A DNA stretch of 6,509 nucleotides from positions 1-6,509 of the forward strand of contig JAVBYP010000095.1 in NCBI GenBank assembly GCA_030823965.1, read 5' to 3'. The notes below the pieces were generated by a model. The model was not told the origin of the DNA. It saw only the letters and a program-made list of their open reading frames with translations, and did not search any database. A program made the position numbers and the translations under genes. Of this stretch, positions 1 to 6,346 are shown piece by piece. Within the stretch, counting starts at the first letter, position 1; the number at the start of each line of letters is the position of its first letter. The DNA is from Sideroxydans sp. (GTDB lineage: Bacteria > Pseudomonadota > Gammaproteobacteria > Burkholderiales > Gallionellaceae).

Positions 1-1353
1 CCCTAACATCCCACCGATGCCGCTGTTTGCGGATTCCTTCTCTTCTGCGGCGGCAGTGACCTCCGCTTGTTTTTCTGCGGCGCGACCTTTCAATTTCTCG
101 TAGGCAGATTCACGATCCACTTCCTTCTCGTAATGTCCTGCGACGAGGGATTTGCTGCGGATGGCGCTACGTTCTTCCGGTGTGATCGGGCCGATCTGTG
201 CTTGAGGCGGCACGATGAGTGCACGCTCGACGATGCTGGGGCGACCTTTCTCATCCAACAGTGAGACCAAGGCTTCGCCTACACCGAGTTCGGTGATGAC
301 AGCTTGTTCATCCAAATCAGGGTTATCGCGCATGGTCTCGGCAGCGGCACGCACGGCTTTCTGGTCGCGTGTGGAGAAGGCGCGCAAAGCGTGTTGAACG
401 CGATTACCCAGTTGGCCCAGGATCTTGTCGGGTACGTCGGCTGGGTTCTGCGTGATGAAATAGACGCCTACTCCTTTGGAACGGATGAGGCGCACGACCT
501 GCTCGATCTTATCGACCAGAGCCGTTGGCGCATCACTGAACAGCAAATGTGCTTCGTCGAAGAAGAAGACCAGCTTAGGTTTTTCTAAGTCACCTGCTTC
601 GGGTAAGTTCTCGAACAACTCAGACAACATCCACAGCAGCATGGTCGAGTAGACCTTGGGCGATTGCATCAGCTTATCGGCAGCGAGGATGTTGACCATG
701 CCTGCACCTTTGCTGTCGGTCTGCATCAGGTCTTCTATGTTGAGCATGGGCTCGCCGAAGAATCGTTCTGCGCCTTGGTTCTCCAGTTCCAATAGACCCC
801 GTTGGATAGCACCAATGCTGGCGGTGGAGACGTTGCCGTATTCGGTGGTGAAATCCTTAGCGTTGTCGCCCACGTGTTGCACCATCGCGCGCAAGTCTTT
901 GAAATCGAGCAACATCAGTCCGCTGTCGTCCGCGATCTTGAAGATCAGTGACATCACACCTTGTTGCACATCGTTCAGGTTCAACATGCGTCCCAACAAC
1001 AAGGGGCCCATGTCAGAGATGGTGGCGCGTACAGGATGTCCCATCTCACCGAACACATCCCAGAACGTCACTGGATAGGCGCGATGCTCGAACCCTTCCA
1101 ATTTCAACTGTTCTACGCGCGCTTGCACCTTGGCATTGCCGCCGCCGATCTTGGCGAGACCAGATAAGTCGCCTTTGATGTCGGACATGAATACCGGCAC
1201 CCCGATGCGGCTGAAGGATTCGGCCAAAGATTGCAAGGTGACCGTCTTGCCCGTACCCGTCGCCCCTGTGATGAGGCCGTGTCGGTTCGCCATGTTAGGT
1301 AACAGCCCGAGTTCCATTTTGTCGTTCTTGGCGATGAGCATTGGTGCGAGCAT
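1..1353 (-). CDS. HerA-like ATPase of the DUF853/YjgR family (3' end outside the window)
   Basis: I see 451 codons without a stop, read leftward from ATG at 1353. The product is a P-loop ATPase: Walker A GATGTGKT at residues 30-37, the [10 protein letters not shown] stretch at 57-66, Walker B with [12 protein letters not shown] at 261-272, and a downstream sensor-like YFITQNP at 298-304 followed by a [11 protein letters not shown] stretch near 317-327. This is the arrangement of DUF853 proteins such as E. coli YjgR (about 500 residues), so roughly 50 C-terminal residues are missing at the window edge. The visible tail (about 410-451) is charged and Ala/Glu-rich and probably not part of the ATPase core. 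The family is related to HerA/FtsK-like DNA-translocating ATPases, but its cellular role is poorly defined. The start is supported by AAAGGA a few bases upstream and a promoter at 1400-1428. It is divergent from the small gene at 1547. Confidence 0.93.
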   Translation of the reverse strand, partial: MLAPMLIAKNDKMELGLLPNMANRHGLITGATGTGKTVTLQSLAESFSRIGVPVFMSDIKGDLSGLAKIGGGNAKVQARVEQLKLEGFEHRAYPVTFWDVFGEMGHPVRATISDMGPLLLGRMLNLNDVQQGVMSLIFKIADDSGLMLLDFKDLRAMVQHVGDNAKDFTTEYGNVSTASIGAIQRGLLELENQGAERFFGEPMLNIEDLMQTDSKGAGMVNILAADKLMQSPKVYSTMLLWMLSELFENLPEAGDLEKPKLVFFFDEAHLLFSDAPTALVDKIEQVVRLIRSKGVGVYFITQNPADVPDKILGQLGNRVQHALRAFSTRDQKAVRAAAETMRDNPDLDEQAVITELGVGEALVSLLDEKGRPSIVERALIVPPQAQIGPITPEERSAIRSKSLVAGHYEKEVDRESAYEKLKGRAAEKQAEVTAAAEEKESANSGIGGMLG

Positions 1354-1399
1354 ACCGATTCCTTTTAGGGTGTTGATTATTGTGGTTTTTAGCGGCGCG

Positions 1400-1428
1400 A
1401 GAATAACAGCCACCCCGTCCTGTTTCAA
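1400..1428 (-). promoter_or_regulatory. Sigma-70-like promoter of the HerA-like ATPase gene
   Basis: Read on the minus strand, TTGAAA (1423-1428) is followed after 17 bases by TATTCT (1400-1405). The -35 matches the consensus at five of six positions, the -10 at four of six, and the spacing is ideal. Transcription would begin near 1393, giving a leader of about 40 bases that includes the ribosome binding site. It is predicted from sequence alone. Confidence 0.5.
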
Positions 1429-1468
1429 TCCTGAAATCTGGGTTTAAGGGGGGAGATGAAAAAAAGAT

Positions 1469-1495
1469 TAAAGGAATCTAAAGTGCTGCCGATAA
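1469..1495 (+). promoter_or_regulatory. Sigma-28 (FliA) flagellar-class promoter
   Basis: TAAA at 1469-1472 is followed by exactly 15 bases and then GCCGATAA at 1488-1495. This is a full match to the established sigma-28 consensus TAAA-N15-GCCGATAA. Transcription should start near 1502-1506, about 40 bases before the ATG at 1547, leaving room for the strong AAAGGAGG ribosome binding site. The match covers 12 fixed bases at the required spacing and lies in an intergenic region pointing at a gene, so chance is unlikely. It implies that the downstream 69-residue protein belongs to the late flagellar/motility regulon. Confidence 0.82.
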
Positions 1496-1546
1496 GAGGT
1501 TTGAAGACAAGTCGTAGAGTGTTTGTAGACCGAAAGGAGGCCGAAA

Positions 1547-1756
1547 ATGGCAGTCGCTGGTGTGAATTCAGGAAGTAACTACGTCTCGCAGGTGCAGCCC
1601 CAGCCGCAGACGTATGTGGAAAGAGTTAAAGAGAAACCAAACGATAATGAGCGCGACAACGTCGCCAAGGTTGTGACTGCGCAGCAAGAAGCGCCGAAAC
1701 CAACCGTGAACACACAAGGTCAGACGGTGGGCTCTGTCATCAACGTAAAAGCCTGA
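1547..1756 (+). CDS. Small protein of unknown function, predicted sigma-28 regulon member
   Basis: This 69-residue ORF starts at ATG 1547, six bases after a near-perfect Shine-Dalgarno (AAAGGAGG), and ends before a clear terminator, so it is very likely translated. I do not recognise a named family. The protein has no signal peptide, no membrane segment and no cysteine. It is rich in Gln, Asn, Val and Pro: a repeat-like PQPQ near residues 18-21, a charged Lys/Glu/Asp/Asn middle (about 25-41), and a C-terminal part, PTVNTQGQTVGSVINVKA (52-69), that reads like a conserved tail. It is probably largely disordered. The promoter suggests co-expression with late flagellar or chemotaxis genes. It could be a cytoplasmic motility accessory factor, a regulator, or a substrate of flagellar export; the sequence does not decide between these. 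Confidence 0.8.
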   Translation: MAVAGVNSGSNYVSQVQPQPQTYVERVKEKPNDNERDNVAKVVTAQQEAPKPTVNTQGQTVGSVINVKA

Positions 1757-1777
1757 AGTCTAGGTGAACGAAAAAGA

Positions 1778-1807
1778 GGGCGTGGTCTTAATAGGCCGCG
1801 CCCTTTT
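1778..1807. terminator. Bidirectional intrinsic terminator between convergent genes
   Basis: A 10-base-pair stem is formed by GGGCGTGGTC (1778-1787) and GGCCGCGCCC (1794-1803), with two G-U pairs in the plus-strand RNA, a six-base TTAATA loop, and TTTT at 1804-1807. On the minus strand the same stem is followed by TCTTTTT, from the A-rich stretch at 1771-1777. It can therefore end both the small gene finishing at 1756 and the lipA-NTF2-like transcript finishing at 1827. Confidence 0.85.
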
Positions 1808-1826
1808 CATTGGGTTTCAATTTGCC

Positions 1827-2246
1827 TCAGAGCTTACCTTGTAGCCACCACACCAAACGGGTCAGTCGGGTGAAGAAGCCCGTGATGCCGTGAGGCGCAT
1901 AAGGCGCGTAAGTTTGTAGGCGAGTGATCTTGCCATCGCGTGTCTCGACTACGAAGACTTGGTCAAAGTGCATGACCAGCCCCCCTTTGAATTCATGGTG
2001 GGTAGCCACTTCGATGCTGGCACTATCTCCCTCTATCCATACTTGACGTATGACGAAACCGGGTTTCACCAGATTCATAAAACTCCAAGCCAAGCCGCGT
2101 TCTATCTCGGTACGACCATGCATCACTGATTGAGGGTAGTGCGGGTCGATCATCACCGCATCATCGGCAAAATGCCCCATCACGACAGCCAAGTCTTTCG
2201 ACATGAAGGCGGTAAAGAACGCGTCGATTTGATCTCGGGTGAGCAT
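1827..2246 (-). CDS. NTF2/SnoaL-like small alpha+beta barrel protein
   Basis: The 139-residue product has the length and layout of NTF2/SnoaL-like domains: an N-terminal helix with RDQIDAFFTAF (4-14), the signature-like HFADDAVMIDPHYP (25-38) and HGRTEIERGL (43-52), then alternating beta strands ending in QVFVVETRDGKITRLQTY (96-113). The fold serves hydratases, isomerases, cyclases and simple ligand-binding proteins; no reaction can be assigned here. The last 20 or so residues (119-139) form an aromatic, basic, amphipathic segment with WWLQ that might touch the membrane. The gene begins 17 bases after the lipA stop in the same orientation, so it is probably co-transcribed with lipA. There is no convincing Shine-Dalgarno directly upstream (CCCCCACTCTACCCC); AGGAG at the end of lipA lies about 20 bases away, so translation may be coupled to lipA. 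Confidence 0.85.
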   Translation of the reverse strand: MLTRDQIDAFFTAFMSKDLAVVMGHFADDAVMIDPHYPQSVMHGRTEIERGLAWSFMNLVKPGFVIRQVWIEGDSASIEVATHHEFKGGLVMHFDQVFVVETRDGKITRLQTYAPYAPHGITGFFTRLTRLVWWLQGKL

Positions 2247-2263
2247 GGGGTAGAGTGGGGGAC

Positions 2264-3199
2264 TTAGACTCCTGCGCTTTCCGCCTGAACGTCCGCGAAG
2301 TAGCTAGAGCGCACCATGGGGCCGCAGGCAGCATGTGAGAAGCCCATCTCCTTGGCGGCATCTTCGAACATCTTGAATGCATCTGGCGTGACGTAGCGCA
2401 ACACGGGCAGGTGACCATCGGAAGGTTGCAGGTATTGGCCCAAGGTCAGCATCTCGACATCGTGCGCGCGCAGGTCGCGCATCACTTGTAGTACCTCTTC
2501 GTCGGTCTCACCCAAGCCCAACATCAGTCCTGACTTGGTCATCACCTTAGGGAAGCGCGCCTTGAACTCTTTCAGCAGCTTGAGTGAATGCGCGTAGTCA
2601 GCTCCAGGTCGAGCCATGGTATACAGACGTGGCACGGTCTCTAGGTTGTGGTTCAGCACATCGGGCAGGCTAGGCGCCATCGCATCCAGAGCGATATCTA
2701 GGCGACCACGGAAATCAGGTACCAGCGTCTCCAGTTTGGTATTGGGCGATGAGGCGCGGATGGCGGTGAGGCAATCGGTGAAATGTTGTGCGCCGCCATC
2801 GCGCAGATCGTCTCTATCCACACTGGTGATGACGACATACTTCAGATTGAGCAAGGCGATGGAATGCGCAAGTTGTTTTGGCTCATTGGCATCGGGAGGA
2901 AGCGGCTTGCCGTGTGCCACATCGCAGAAAGGACAACGACGGGTGCACACGTCGCCCAAAATCATGAAAGTGGCCGTGCCTTTGCCGAAACATTCGCCGA
3001 TGTTGGGGCAGGAGGCTTCTTCGCACACGGTGTGTAGATTGTGCTCGCGCAGCATACGCTTTACGTCGTGATAGCCCTGACCGCTGCCCGATTTGACGCG
3101 GATCCACTCGGGCTTGCGCAGCCGTTGTTGTAGAGGGACGATCTTGATGGGGTTGCGCGCCGTCTTGGCCGCACCAGTTTGTTTGTGGGTATCACTCAT
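2264..3199 (-). CDS. lipA: Lipoyl synthase, radical SAM enzyme
   Basis: LipA inserts two sulfur atoms into octanoyl groups on lipoyl domains of enzymes such as pyruvate and 2-oxoglutarate dehydrogenase and the glycine cleavage H protein. The 311-residue product carries both diagnostic cysteine sets: the auxiliary-cluster motif [12 protein letters not shown] (C59, C64, C70; CX4CX5C) and the radical SAM motif CTRRCPFC (C85, C89, C92; CX3CX2C), plus the C-terminal RSSY (297-300) that supplies the serine ligand of the auxiliary cluster. The family-typical RKPEWIRVK precedes them. I chose ATG 3199 (MSDTHKQ) over an in-frame ATG at 3250 because the extra 17 residues ([10 protein letters not shown]...) are not LipA-like and the longer start has no ribosome binding site. 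The chosen start also lacks a Shine-Dalgarno; a TACAAT -10-like box at 3209-3214 suggests a very short or absent leader. lipB, the usual partner, is not adjacent. Confidence 0.97.
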   Translation of the reverse strand: MSDTHKQTGAAKTARNPIKIVPLQQRLRKPEWIRVKSGSGQGYHDVKRMLREHNLHTVCEEASCPNIGECFGKGTATFMILGDVCTRRCPFCDVAHGKPLPPDANEPKQLAHSIALLNLKYVVITSVDRDDLRDGGAQHFTDCLTAIRASSPNTKLETLVPDFRGRLDIALDAMAPSLPDVLNHNLETVPRLYTMARPGADYAHSLKLLKEFKARFPKVMTKSGLMLGLGETDEEVLQVMRDLRAHDVEMLTLGQYLQPSDGHLPVLRYVTPDAFKMFEDAAKEMGFSHAACGPMVRSSYFADVQAESAGV

Positions 3200-3208
3200 A
3201 GGTCGCGC

Positions 3209-3214
3209 ATTGTA
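3209..3214 (-). promoter_or_regulatory. Possible -10 box of the lipA promoter
   Basis: On the minus strand TACAAT (five of six matches to TATAAT) lies nine bases before the lipA ATG at 3199. No good -35 is present at the proper distance, where the sequence is GGTATT or similar. If it is used, transcription starts within a few bases of the ATG, giving a leaderless or nearly leaderless message, consistent with the absence of a Shine-Dalgarno. The 17-base element at 3218-3234 would lie in the spacer of this promoter. Confidence 0.35.
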
Positions 3215-3217
3215 AAG

Positions 3218-3234
3218 GAAAGCTTCATAAAAAT
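3218..3234 (-). repeat. lipA-side copy of a 17-base inverted element
   Basis: Read on the minus strand this is ATTTTTATGAAGCTTTC. It matches the plus-strand sequence at 3344-3360 at 16 of 17 positions (A versus G at position 7). It begins 19 bases upstream of the lipA start and overlaps the spacer of the presumed lipA promoter, a position where a bound protein would normally repress. The element is unidentified. Confidence 0.55.
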
Positions 3235-3343
3235 ACCTGCGACGGCGCATTGCGGCGTTGCGCGGTACTCGACTCCTTGCCTACCAACGCGGTATGTCTC
3301 GGTGTCTGCGTTCCGTGCGCCTTGCACTGCATCCGTCTCGGTG

Positions 3344-3360
3344 ATTTTTGTGAAGCTTTC
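3344..3360 (+). repeat. sodB-side copy of the 17-base inverted element
   Basis: The plus-strand sequence ATTTTTGTGAAGCTTTC is the second copy, oriented toward sodB as the first is oriented toward lipA, with 109 bases between them. It overlaps the palindrome at 3349-3363. It lies about 95 bases before the sodB ATG and upstream of the presumed sodB -10 box, where an activator could act. Confidence 0.55.
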
Positions 3361-3363
3361 ACA
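3349..3363. promoter_or_regulatory. Palindromic candidate operator upstream of sodB
   Basis: TGTGAA-GCT-TTCACA is a perfect inverted repeat with six-base arms and a three-base centre, in a non-coding region. It resembles a CRP/FNR-family half-site pair (TGTGA and TCACA), but the half-sites are separated by five bases instead of the six typical of CRP, so the binding protein is unknown. Its centre lies roughly 52 bases before the start of transcription expected from the -10 box at 3396-3401. Confidence 0.45.
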
Positions 3364-3392
3364 TGTATCCTTAATACCCAAGCATAAAGGTA

Positions 3393-3401
3393 TGGTATAT
3401 T
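3393..3401 (+). promoter_or_regulatory. Probable extended -10 promoter of sodB
   Basis: TGGTATATT combines the TG of an extended -10 motif with TATATT (five of six matches). The only -35 candidate, TTAATA at 3371-3376, is 19 bases away and weak, as is common for extended -10 promoters or those needing an activator. Transcription would start near 3408, giving a leader of about 48 bases. Confidence 0.45.
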
Positions 3402-3455
3402 TCCGCCTGTGGTTATTGCATTCAGACCCAACCGATTTTTTACTAGGAGAAACAA

Positions 3456-4040
3456 ATGGAACATCAACTGCCAGCACTGCCCTACGCTAAAGACGCACTT
3501 GCGCCGCACATGTCTGCTGAGACATTCGATTACCACTACGCCAAGCACCATCAGGCATATGTCACCAACCTGAATAACCTCATCAAGGGTACTGAGTACG
3601 AGAACCTCGATCTGGAAGCCATCGTGAAGAAGGCACCTGCTGGCGGCATCTACAACAACTCCGCTCAAGTGTGGAACCACACTTTCTTCTGGAATTGCAT
3701 GAAGCCAAACGGCGGCGGTGCTCCAACCGGTGCGTTGGCTGATGCCATCAACAAGAAGTGGGGCAGCGTCGATGATTTCAAAAAGGCGTTCCAAACTTCC
3801 GCAGTCGGCAACTTCGGTTCTGGCTGGACATGGCTGGTCAAGAAGGCTGACGGTTCTTTGGATATCGTCAACATGGGCGCAGCGGGAACACCGCTGACCA
3901 CTGGCGACAAAGCACTGTTGTGCGTGGACGTATGGGAACACGCTTACTACATCGACTACCGCAATATGCGTCCTAAGTTCGTTGAGACTTTCTTGGCGAG
4001 CTTGGTGAACTGGGATTTCGCCGCGAAGAACTTCGCTTAA
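3456..4040 (+). CDS. sodB: Iron superoxide dismutase
   Basis: The 194-residue cytoplasmic enzyme (no signal peptide) converts superoxide to oxygen and hydrogen peroxide. All four metal ligands are visible: H27 (FDYHYAKHH), H75 (VWNHTFFW), D158 and H162 in the family signature [13 protein letters not shown] (157-169). The Fe type rather than the Mn type is indicated by Q71 just before the second ligand ([10 protein letters not shown]) and by AGTPLT (143-148) in place of the QDSPLM-type stretch of Mn enzymes. The length equals that of bacterial FeSOD. The start has a good AGGAG at 3445-3449, six bases before the ATG. The gene is monocistronic, bounded by a divergent regulatory region on the left and its own terminator on the right. 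Its frequent AAC, AAG, ATC and GGC codons suggest high expression. The divergent neighbour lipA makes another iron-dependent enzyme. Confidence 0.98.
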   Translation: MEHQLPALPYAKDALAPHMSAETFDYHYAKHHQAYVTNLNNLIKGTEYENLDLEAIVKKAPAGGIYNNSAQVWNHTFFWNCMKPNGGGAPTGALADAINKKWGSVDDFKKAFQTSAVGNFGSGWTWLVKKADGSLDIVNMGAAGTPLTTGDKALLCVDVWEHAYYIDYRNMRPKFVETFLASLVNWDFAAKNFA

Positions 4041-4063
4041 GAGATTTACGTTCGCATCAAACT

Positions 4064-4088
4064 AGCCCAGCCTTGTGCTGGGCTTTTT
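4064..4088 (+). terminator. Intrinsic terminator of sodB
   Basis: AGCCCAGC (4064-4071) and GCTGGGCT (4077-4084) form a perfect eight-base-pair stem with a CTTGT loop, followed by TTTT up to 4088. It begins 23 bases after the sodB stop and separates sodB from the CHASE2 cassette. Confidence 0.92.
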
Positions 4089-4111
4089 ATTATTCTGAAG
4101 CGCCTGACTGA

Positions 4112-4117
4112 TAAAAT
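4112..4117 (+). promoter_or_regulatory. Possible -10 box placing transcription start at or near the CHASE2 start codon
   Basis: TAAAAT (five of six matches to TATAAT) lies six bases before the ATG at 4124 in an AT-rich stretch after the sodB terminator. No convincing -35 is present and there is no Shine-Dalgarno between it and the ATG, so if used it would give a leaderless message. This is a weak prediction. Confidence 0.3.
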
Positions 4118-4123
4118 CCATCC

Positions 4124-5839
4124 ATGAACAATCGCCTACTCTCTCTTACCAGTCGCCTGCGTTTCGCATTCGAGGCATTCACTGAATTCCTTGCCCGTGT
4201 GTGGAAGCGTAGTTTCTATTTCTATCTCGCGGGTGTCTTCTCTGTTTTCGCTGTGTTGGATACGACGGTGTTGCACATCACCAGTGAGATGCGCACGGCA
4301 GCGTTCGATGCCATGGTGCGTTACCGCATCTCACCGCCTAAGCCTGATCCGGACATCGTCATCGTGGATATCAACGAGGCGAGTCTGGCTGCACTATCCA
4401 AAGACTACGGACGTTGGCCGTGGCCGCGTCAGGTGTTGGGCGAGTTCGTGGAGAACATCGAGAAGCAACAGCCGAAAGCGGTGGTGTTCGACATCCTGTT
4501 CAGCGATGCAGATATCTACAACATGGACAGCGATGCGTATTTCGATGCGGCCATCGCGTCTGCCAACAATATCTACTTCCCTATGTTGCGTCTCGATCAG
4601 AGCGCGGATGCGTTGAGCCAGATCAAGGTCGAGCAGATCCCAGGTGTGCTGCCGATGGAAGATGAAGAGCAGCAGAAGGATGCGACGCTCGCCGTCATCC
4701 TGCCGCACTTCCAAGCAGCGATCGAAAGTGGTCGCCTAGGTACGCACAACGTGGTGCTGGATAGCGACGGGGTGGTGCGCAAATATCCAGTGTATATCCC
4801 GAGCTATGGTTGGAAGGTGCCTTCGCTGCCCTCACGCATCGGTAAAGACTTAGGCTGGCCGGAACCCTCCACCGAGCAGATATTGCTCAACTGGCGCGGC
4901 AAGCCGTTCAGCTATCACTACGTGAGTTTCTCCGATGTCTATACGGACATGGGTAGCAAGAACAAGCAGCGTGCGCAGGATGAGTTCAAAGATAAGATCG
5001 TCATCATCGGTTCCACTGCACCGGGGTTGTTCGATCTGCGCTCGACACCGATGGCGAAGATGCATCCTGGTGTGGAAATATTGGCGACGGCCATCGATAA
5101 CAACAAGCATGGTGATTCATTGCGTTTCCCCGAAGGGCGCATCTGGTATCTGCTCATCACCTTGGCACTCATCTGGGGGACGGCATGGGCGTTCTATCGC
5201 GAGGATGGACGTGCCAATATCGACAAGCTGTTCGGTCTATCGCAGATCATCCTGATCGGCTTCTCATTCGCCAGCATCAACTTCTCCAACACGTACATCA
5301 ATCTGGCCGGGCCAGTGGTGTTGGGCATCGCTTACTTCTCACTGGCACGTATGTATGCCAATGCGACCGGCAAGGCGTTGGAGCAAAACATGGTGCGCTC
5401 GGCAACGGCGCGGCAGGGGGATGTGCAGGCGACGCTGCTGCTCATCCGCTTCGATACCAAACTCAACGTGATACCTGATGCGATGCTAGAAAAGATCCGT
5501 CTCGGTTTGAAGCGCATCGGTTCGTCGCAAAAGAGCGTGGAGATATTGAGCGGATCGCAGAAGGGCTTGTGGGGATTGTTCGAGAAGACCATCGCCATCT
5601 CGTGGGCGGCGGATGTGGATGACGCAGAGATGTGTGCAGCGATACAAGCTGATGTGCTTACGGTGATGCAAGGTTTGCCAGCGTTGTTAAGCCGCTTCGT
5701 ATTGCATGTGGATGGAGCGACGAGTCATGTCGTGCATGAGGGTAGGTTGCACGGTGGCGAGCAGGCGGCACAAGGTTGGCGAGTGATGTTCGCCGAAGCA
5801 TTGATCAAGTGGAATGACGAAGGGAAGCGTAATGAATAA
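4124..5839 (+). CDS. CHASE2-domain membrane sensor with an unassigned C-terminal domain
   Basis: The 571-residue protein has a hydrophobic segment at about 31-51, a periplasmic CHASE2 sensory domain at about 52-335, three closely spaced membrane segments (about 339-357, 371-388 and 392-410), and a cytoplasmic C-terminal region (about 411-571). CHASE2 is supported by PDIVIVDINEASLAAL (76-91), GRWPWPR (96-102), AVVFDILFSD (119-128) and FKDKIVIIGSTAPGLFDLRS (288-307) followed by HPGVEILATAI (314-324). CHASE2 normally feeds a kinase, GGDEF or adenylate cyclase domain. None is evident here: no H-box, no GGDEF or EAL, no intact cyclase metal-binding motifs. The tail's pattern (ATLLLIRFD at 436-444, a Gly-rich middle, FVLHVDGATSHVVHEGRLHGG near 525-545) faintly recalls a degenerate class III cyclase. 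The ligand is unknown. ATG 4124 is the first possible start because an in-frame TAA lies at 4112-4114; it lacks a Shine-Dalgarno. It overlaps the next gene by eight bases. Confidence 0.9.
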   Translation: MNNRLLSLTSRLRFAFEAFTEFLARVWKRSFYFYLAGVFSVFAVLDTTVLHITSEMRTAAFDAMVRYRISPPKPDPDIVIVDINEASLAALSKDYGRWPWPRQVLGEFVENIEKQQPKAVVFDILFSDADIYNMDSDAYFDAAIASANNIYFPMLRLDQSADALSQIKVEQIPGVLPMEDEEQQKDATLAVILPHFQAAIESGRLGTHNVVLDSDGVVRKYPVYIPSYGWKVPSLPSRIGKDLGWPEPSTEQILLNWRGKPFSYHYVSFSDVYTDMGSKNKQRAQDEFKDKIVIIGSTAPGLFDLRSTPMAKMHPGVEILATAIDNNKHGDSLRFPEGRIWYLLITLALIWGTAWAFYREDGRANIDKLFGLSQIILIGFSFASINFSNTYINLAGPVVLGIAYFSLARMYANATGKALEQNMVRSATARQGDVQATLLLIRFDTKLNVIPDAMLEKIRLGLKRIGSSQKSVEILSGSQKGLWGLFEKTIAISWAADVDDAEMCAAIQADVLTVMQGLPALLSRFVLHVDGATSHVVHEGRLHGGEQAAQGWRVMFAEALIKWNDEGKRNE

Positions 5840-6335
5840 GCATAGTAGATGGTTGATGGCGCTGATGGTATGCGCTTCGATGCAGAGTGGAATGGCGCTT
5901 GCGGGAGAAGCAGGCGCGATGTCGAAAGCGGATGAAATGAAGGCTGAACCTTTCCGTGACGCAAAATCGGTGAAGGCACTCGCCGTTGGTGAGAAGTTGG
6001 ACATCCTGAGCAAACAGGGTGGCTGGTTCAAAGTGAAGGTGGGTAAGGCAACGGGTTGGGTTCATATGCTGAGTGTTCGTAAAGGCGATGCGAAGAAGGG
6101 GGCAGTTAATTCATCTGGATTGCTGGCACTTTCTTCGGGACGCGCAGGAACGGGCAAGGTAGTGGCAACGACAGGGGTGCGTGGCTTGAACGAAGAAGGG
6201 CTGAAAGCAGCGACCTTCAACGAAGCAGAATTGAAACGTGCGGAAGCCAATGCATCGAGCAAGGCAGATGCGGCGACATTCGCTAAACAGGGCAAGCTAG
6301 TCGCGCGTTCATTCGATTACTTGCCTGCGAAGTGA
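5832..6335 (+). CDS. Exported SH3b-domain protein
   Basis: The 167-residue protein starts with a signal peptide: basic MNKHSR, hydrophobic core WLMALMVCASM, and an ALA-GEAG cleavage site after residue 24. A bacterial SH3 (SH3b) domain covers about 34-84, with the GGWFKVKV (63-70) and GWVHML (75-80) strands typical of the fold. The C-terminal part (about 112-167) has the motif TGVRGLNEEGLKAATFNEAEL (114-134 region) and ends RSFDYLPAK; it looks like a separate conserved module I cannot name. I chose ATG 5832 over the in-frame ATG at 5814 because AAGGGAAG sits just upstream of it and it begins directly with the signal peptide. The start overlaps the CHASE2 stop (ATGAATAA), implying translational coupling. 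SH3b domains often bind peptidoglycan or cell-wall peptides, so an envelope role in the periplasm is inferred, not shown. Confidence 0.88.
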   Translation: MNKHSRWLMALMVCASMQSGMALAGEAGAMSKADEMKAEPFRDAKSVKALAVGEKLDILSKQGGWFKVKVGKATGWVHMLSVRKGDAKKGAVNSSGLLALSSGRAGTGKVVATTGVRGLNEEGLKAATFNEAELKRAEANASSKADAATFAKQGKLVARSFDYLPAK

Positions 6336-6346
6336 GGAGAGACGAC

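Noticed and set aside
674..681. A second GCCGATAA on the minus strand, inside the ATPase gene.
   Set aside because: No TAAA lies 15 bases upstream on that strand, and it is explained by the coding sequence for Ala-Asp-Lys.
656..1078. A 140-codon plus-strand ORF opposite the ATPase gene.
   Set aside because: The opposite strand carries a convincing P-loop ATPase; the plus ORF is Ser/Pro/Arg-rich shadow sequence.
3200..3250. In-frame extension of lipA to ATG 3250 (328 residues).
   Set aside because: The added residues are not LipA-like, there is no ribosome binding site, and the extension crosses the presumed lipA promoter.
3296..3343. Direct repeat GTCTCGGTG at 3296-3304 and 3335-3343.
   Set aside because: Nine bases in a region rich in such triplets is weak, and no structure or spacing supports a function.
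3349..3363. Reading the palindrome as a CRP site.
   Set aside because: The half-sites are separated by five rather than six bases, so it was kept only as an unassigned operator.
3225..3941. A 238-codon minus-strand ORF opposite sodB.
   Set aside because: It is antisense to an unmistakable sodB, has no recognisable domain, and reflects codon bias of the real gene.
5814..5831. Earlier ATG for the SH3 protein at 5814.
   Set aside because: It would put six residues before the signal peptide, and the ribosome binding site is positioned for ATG 5832.
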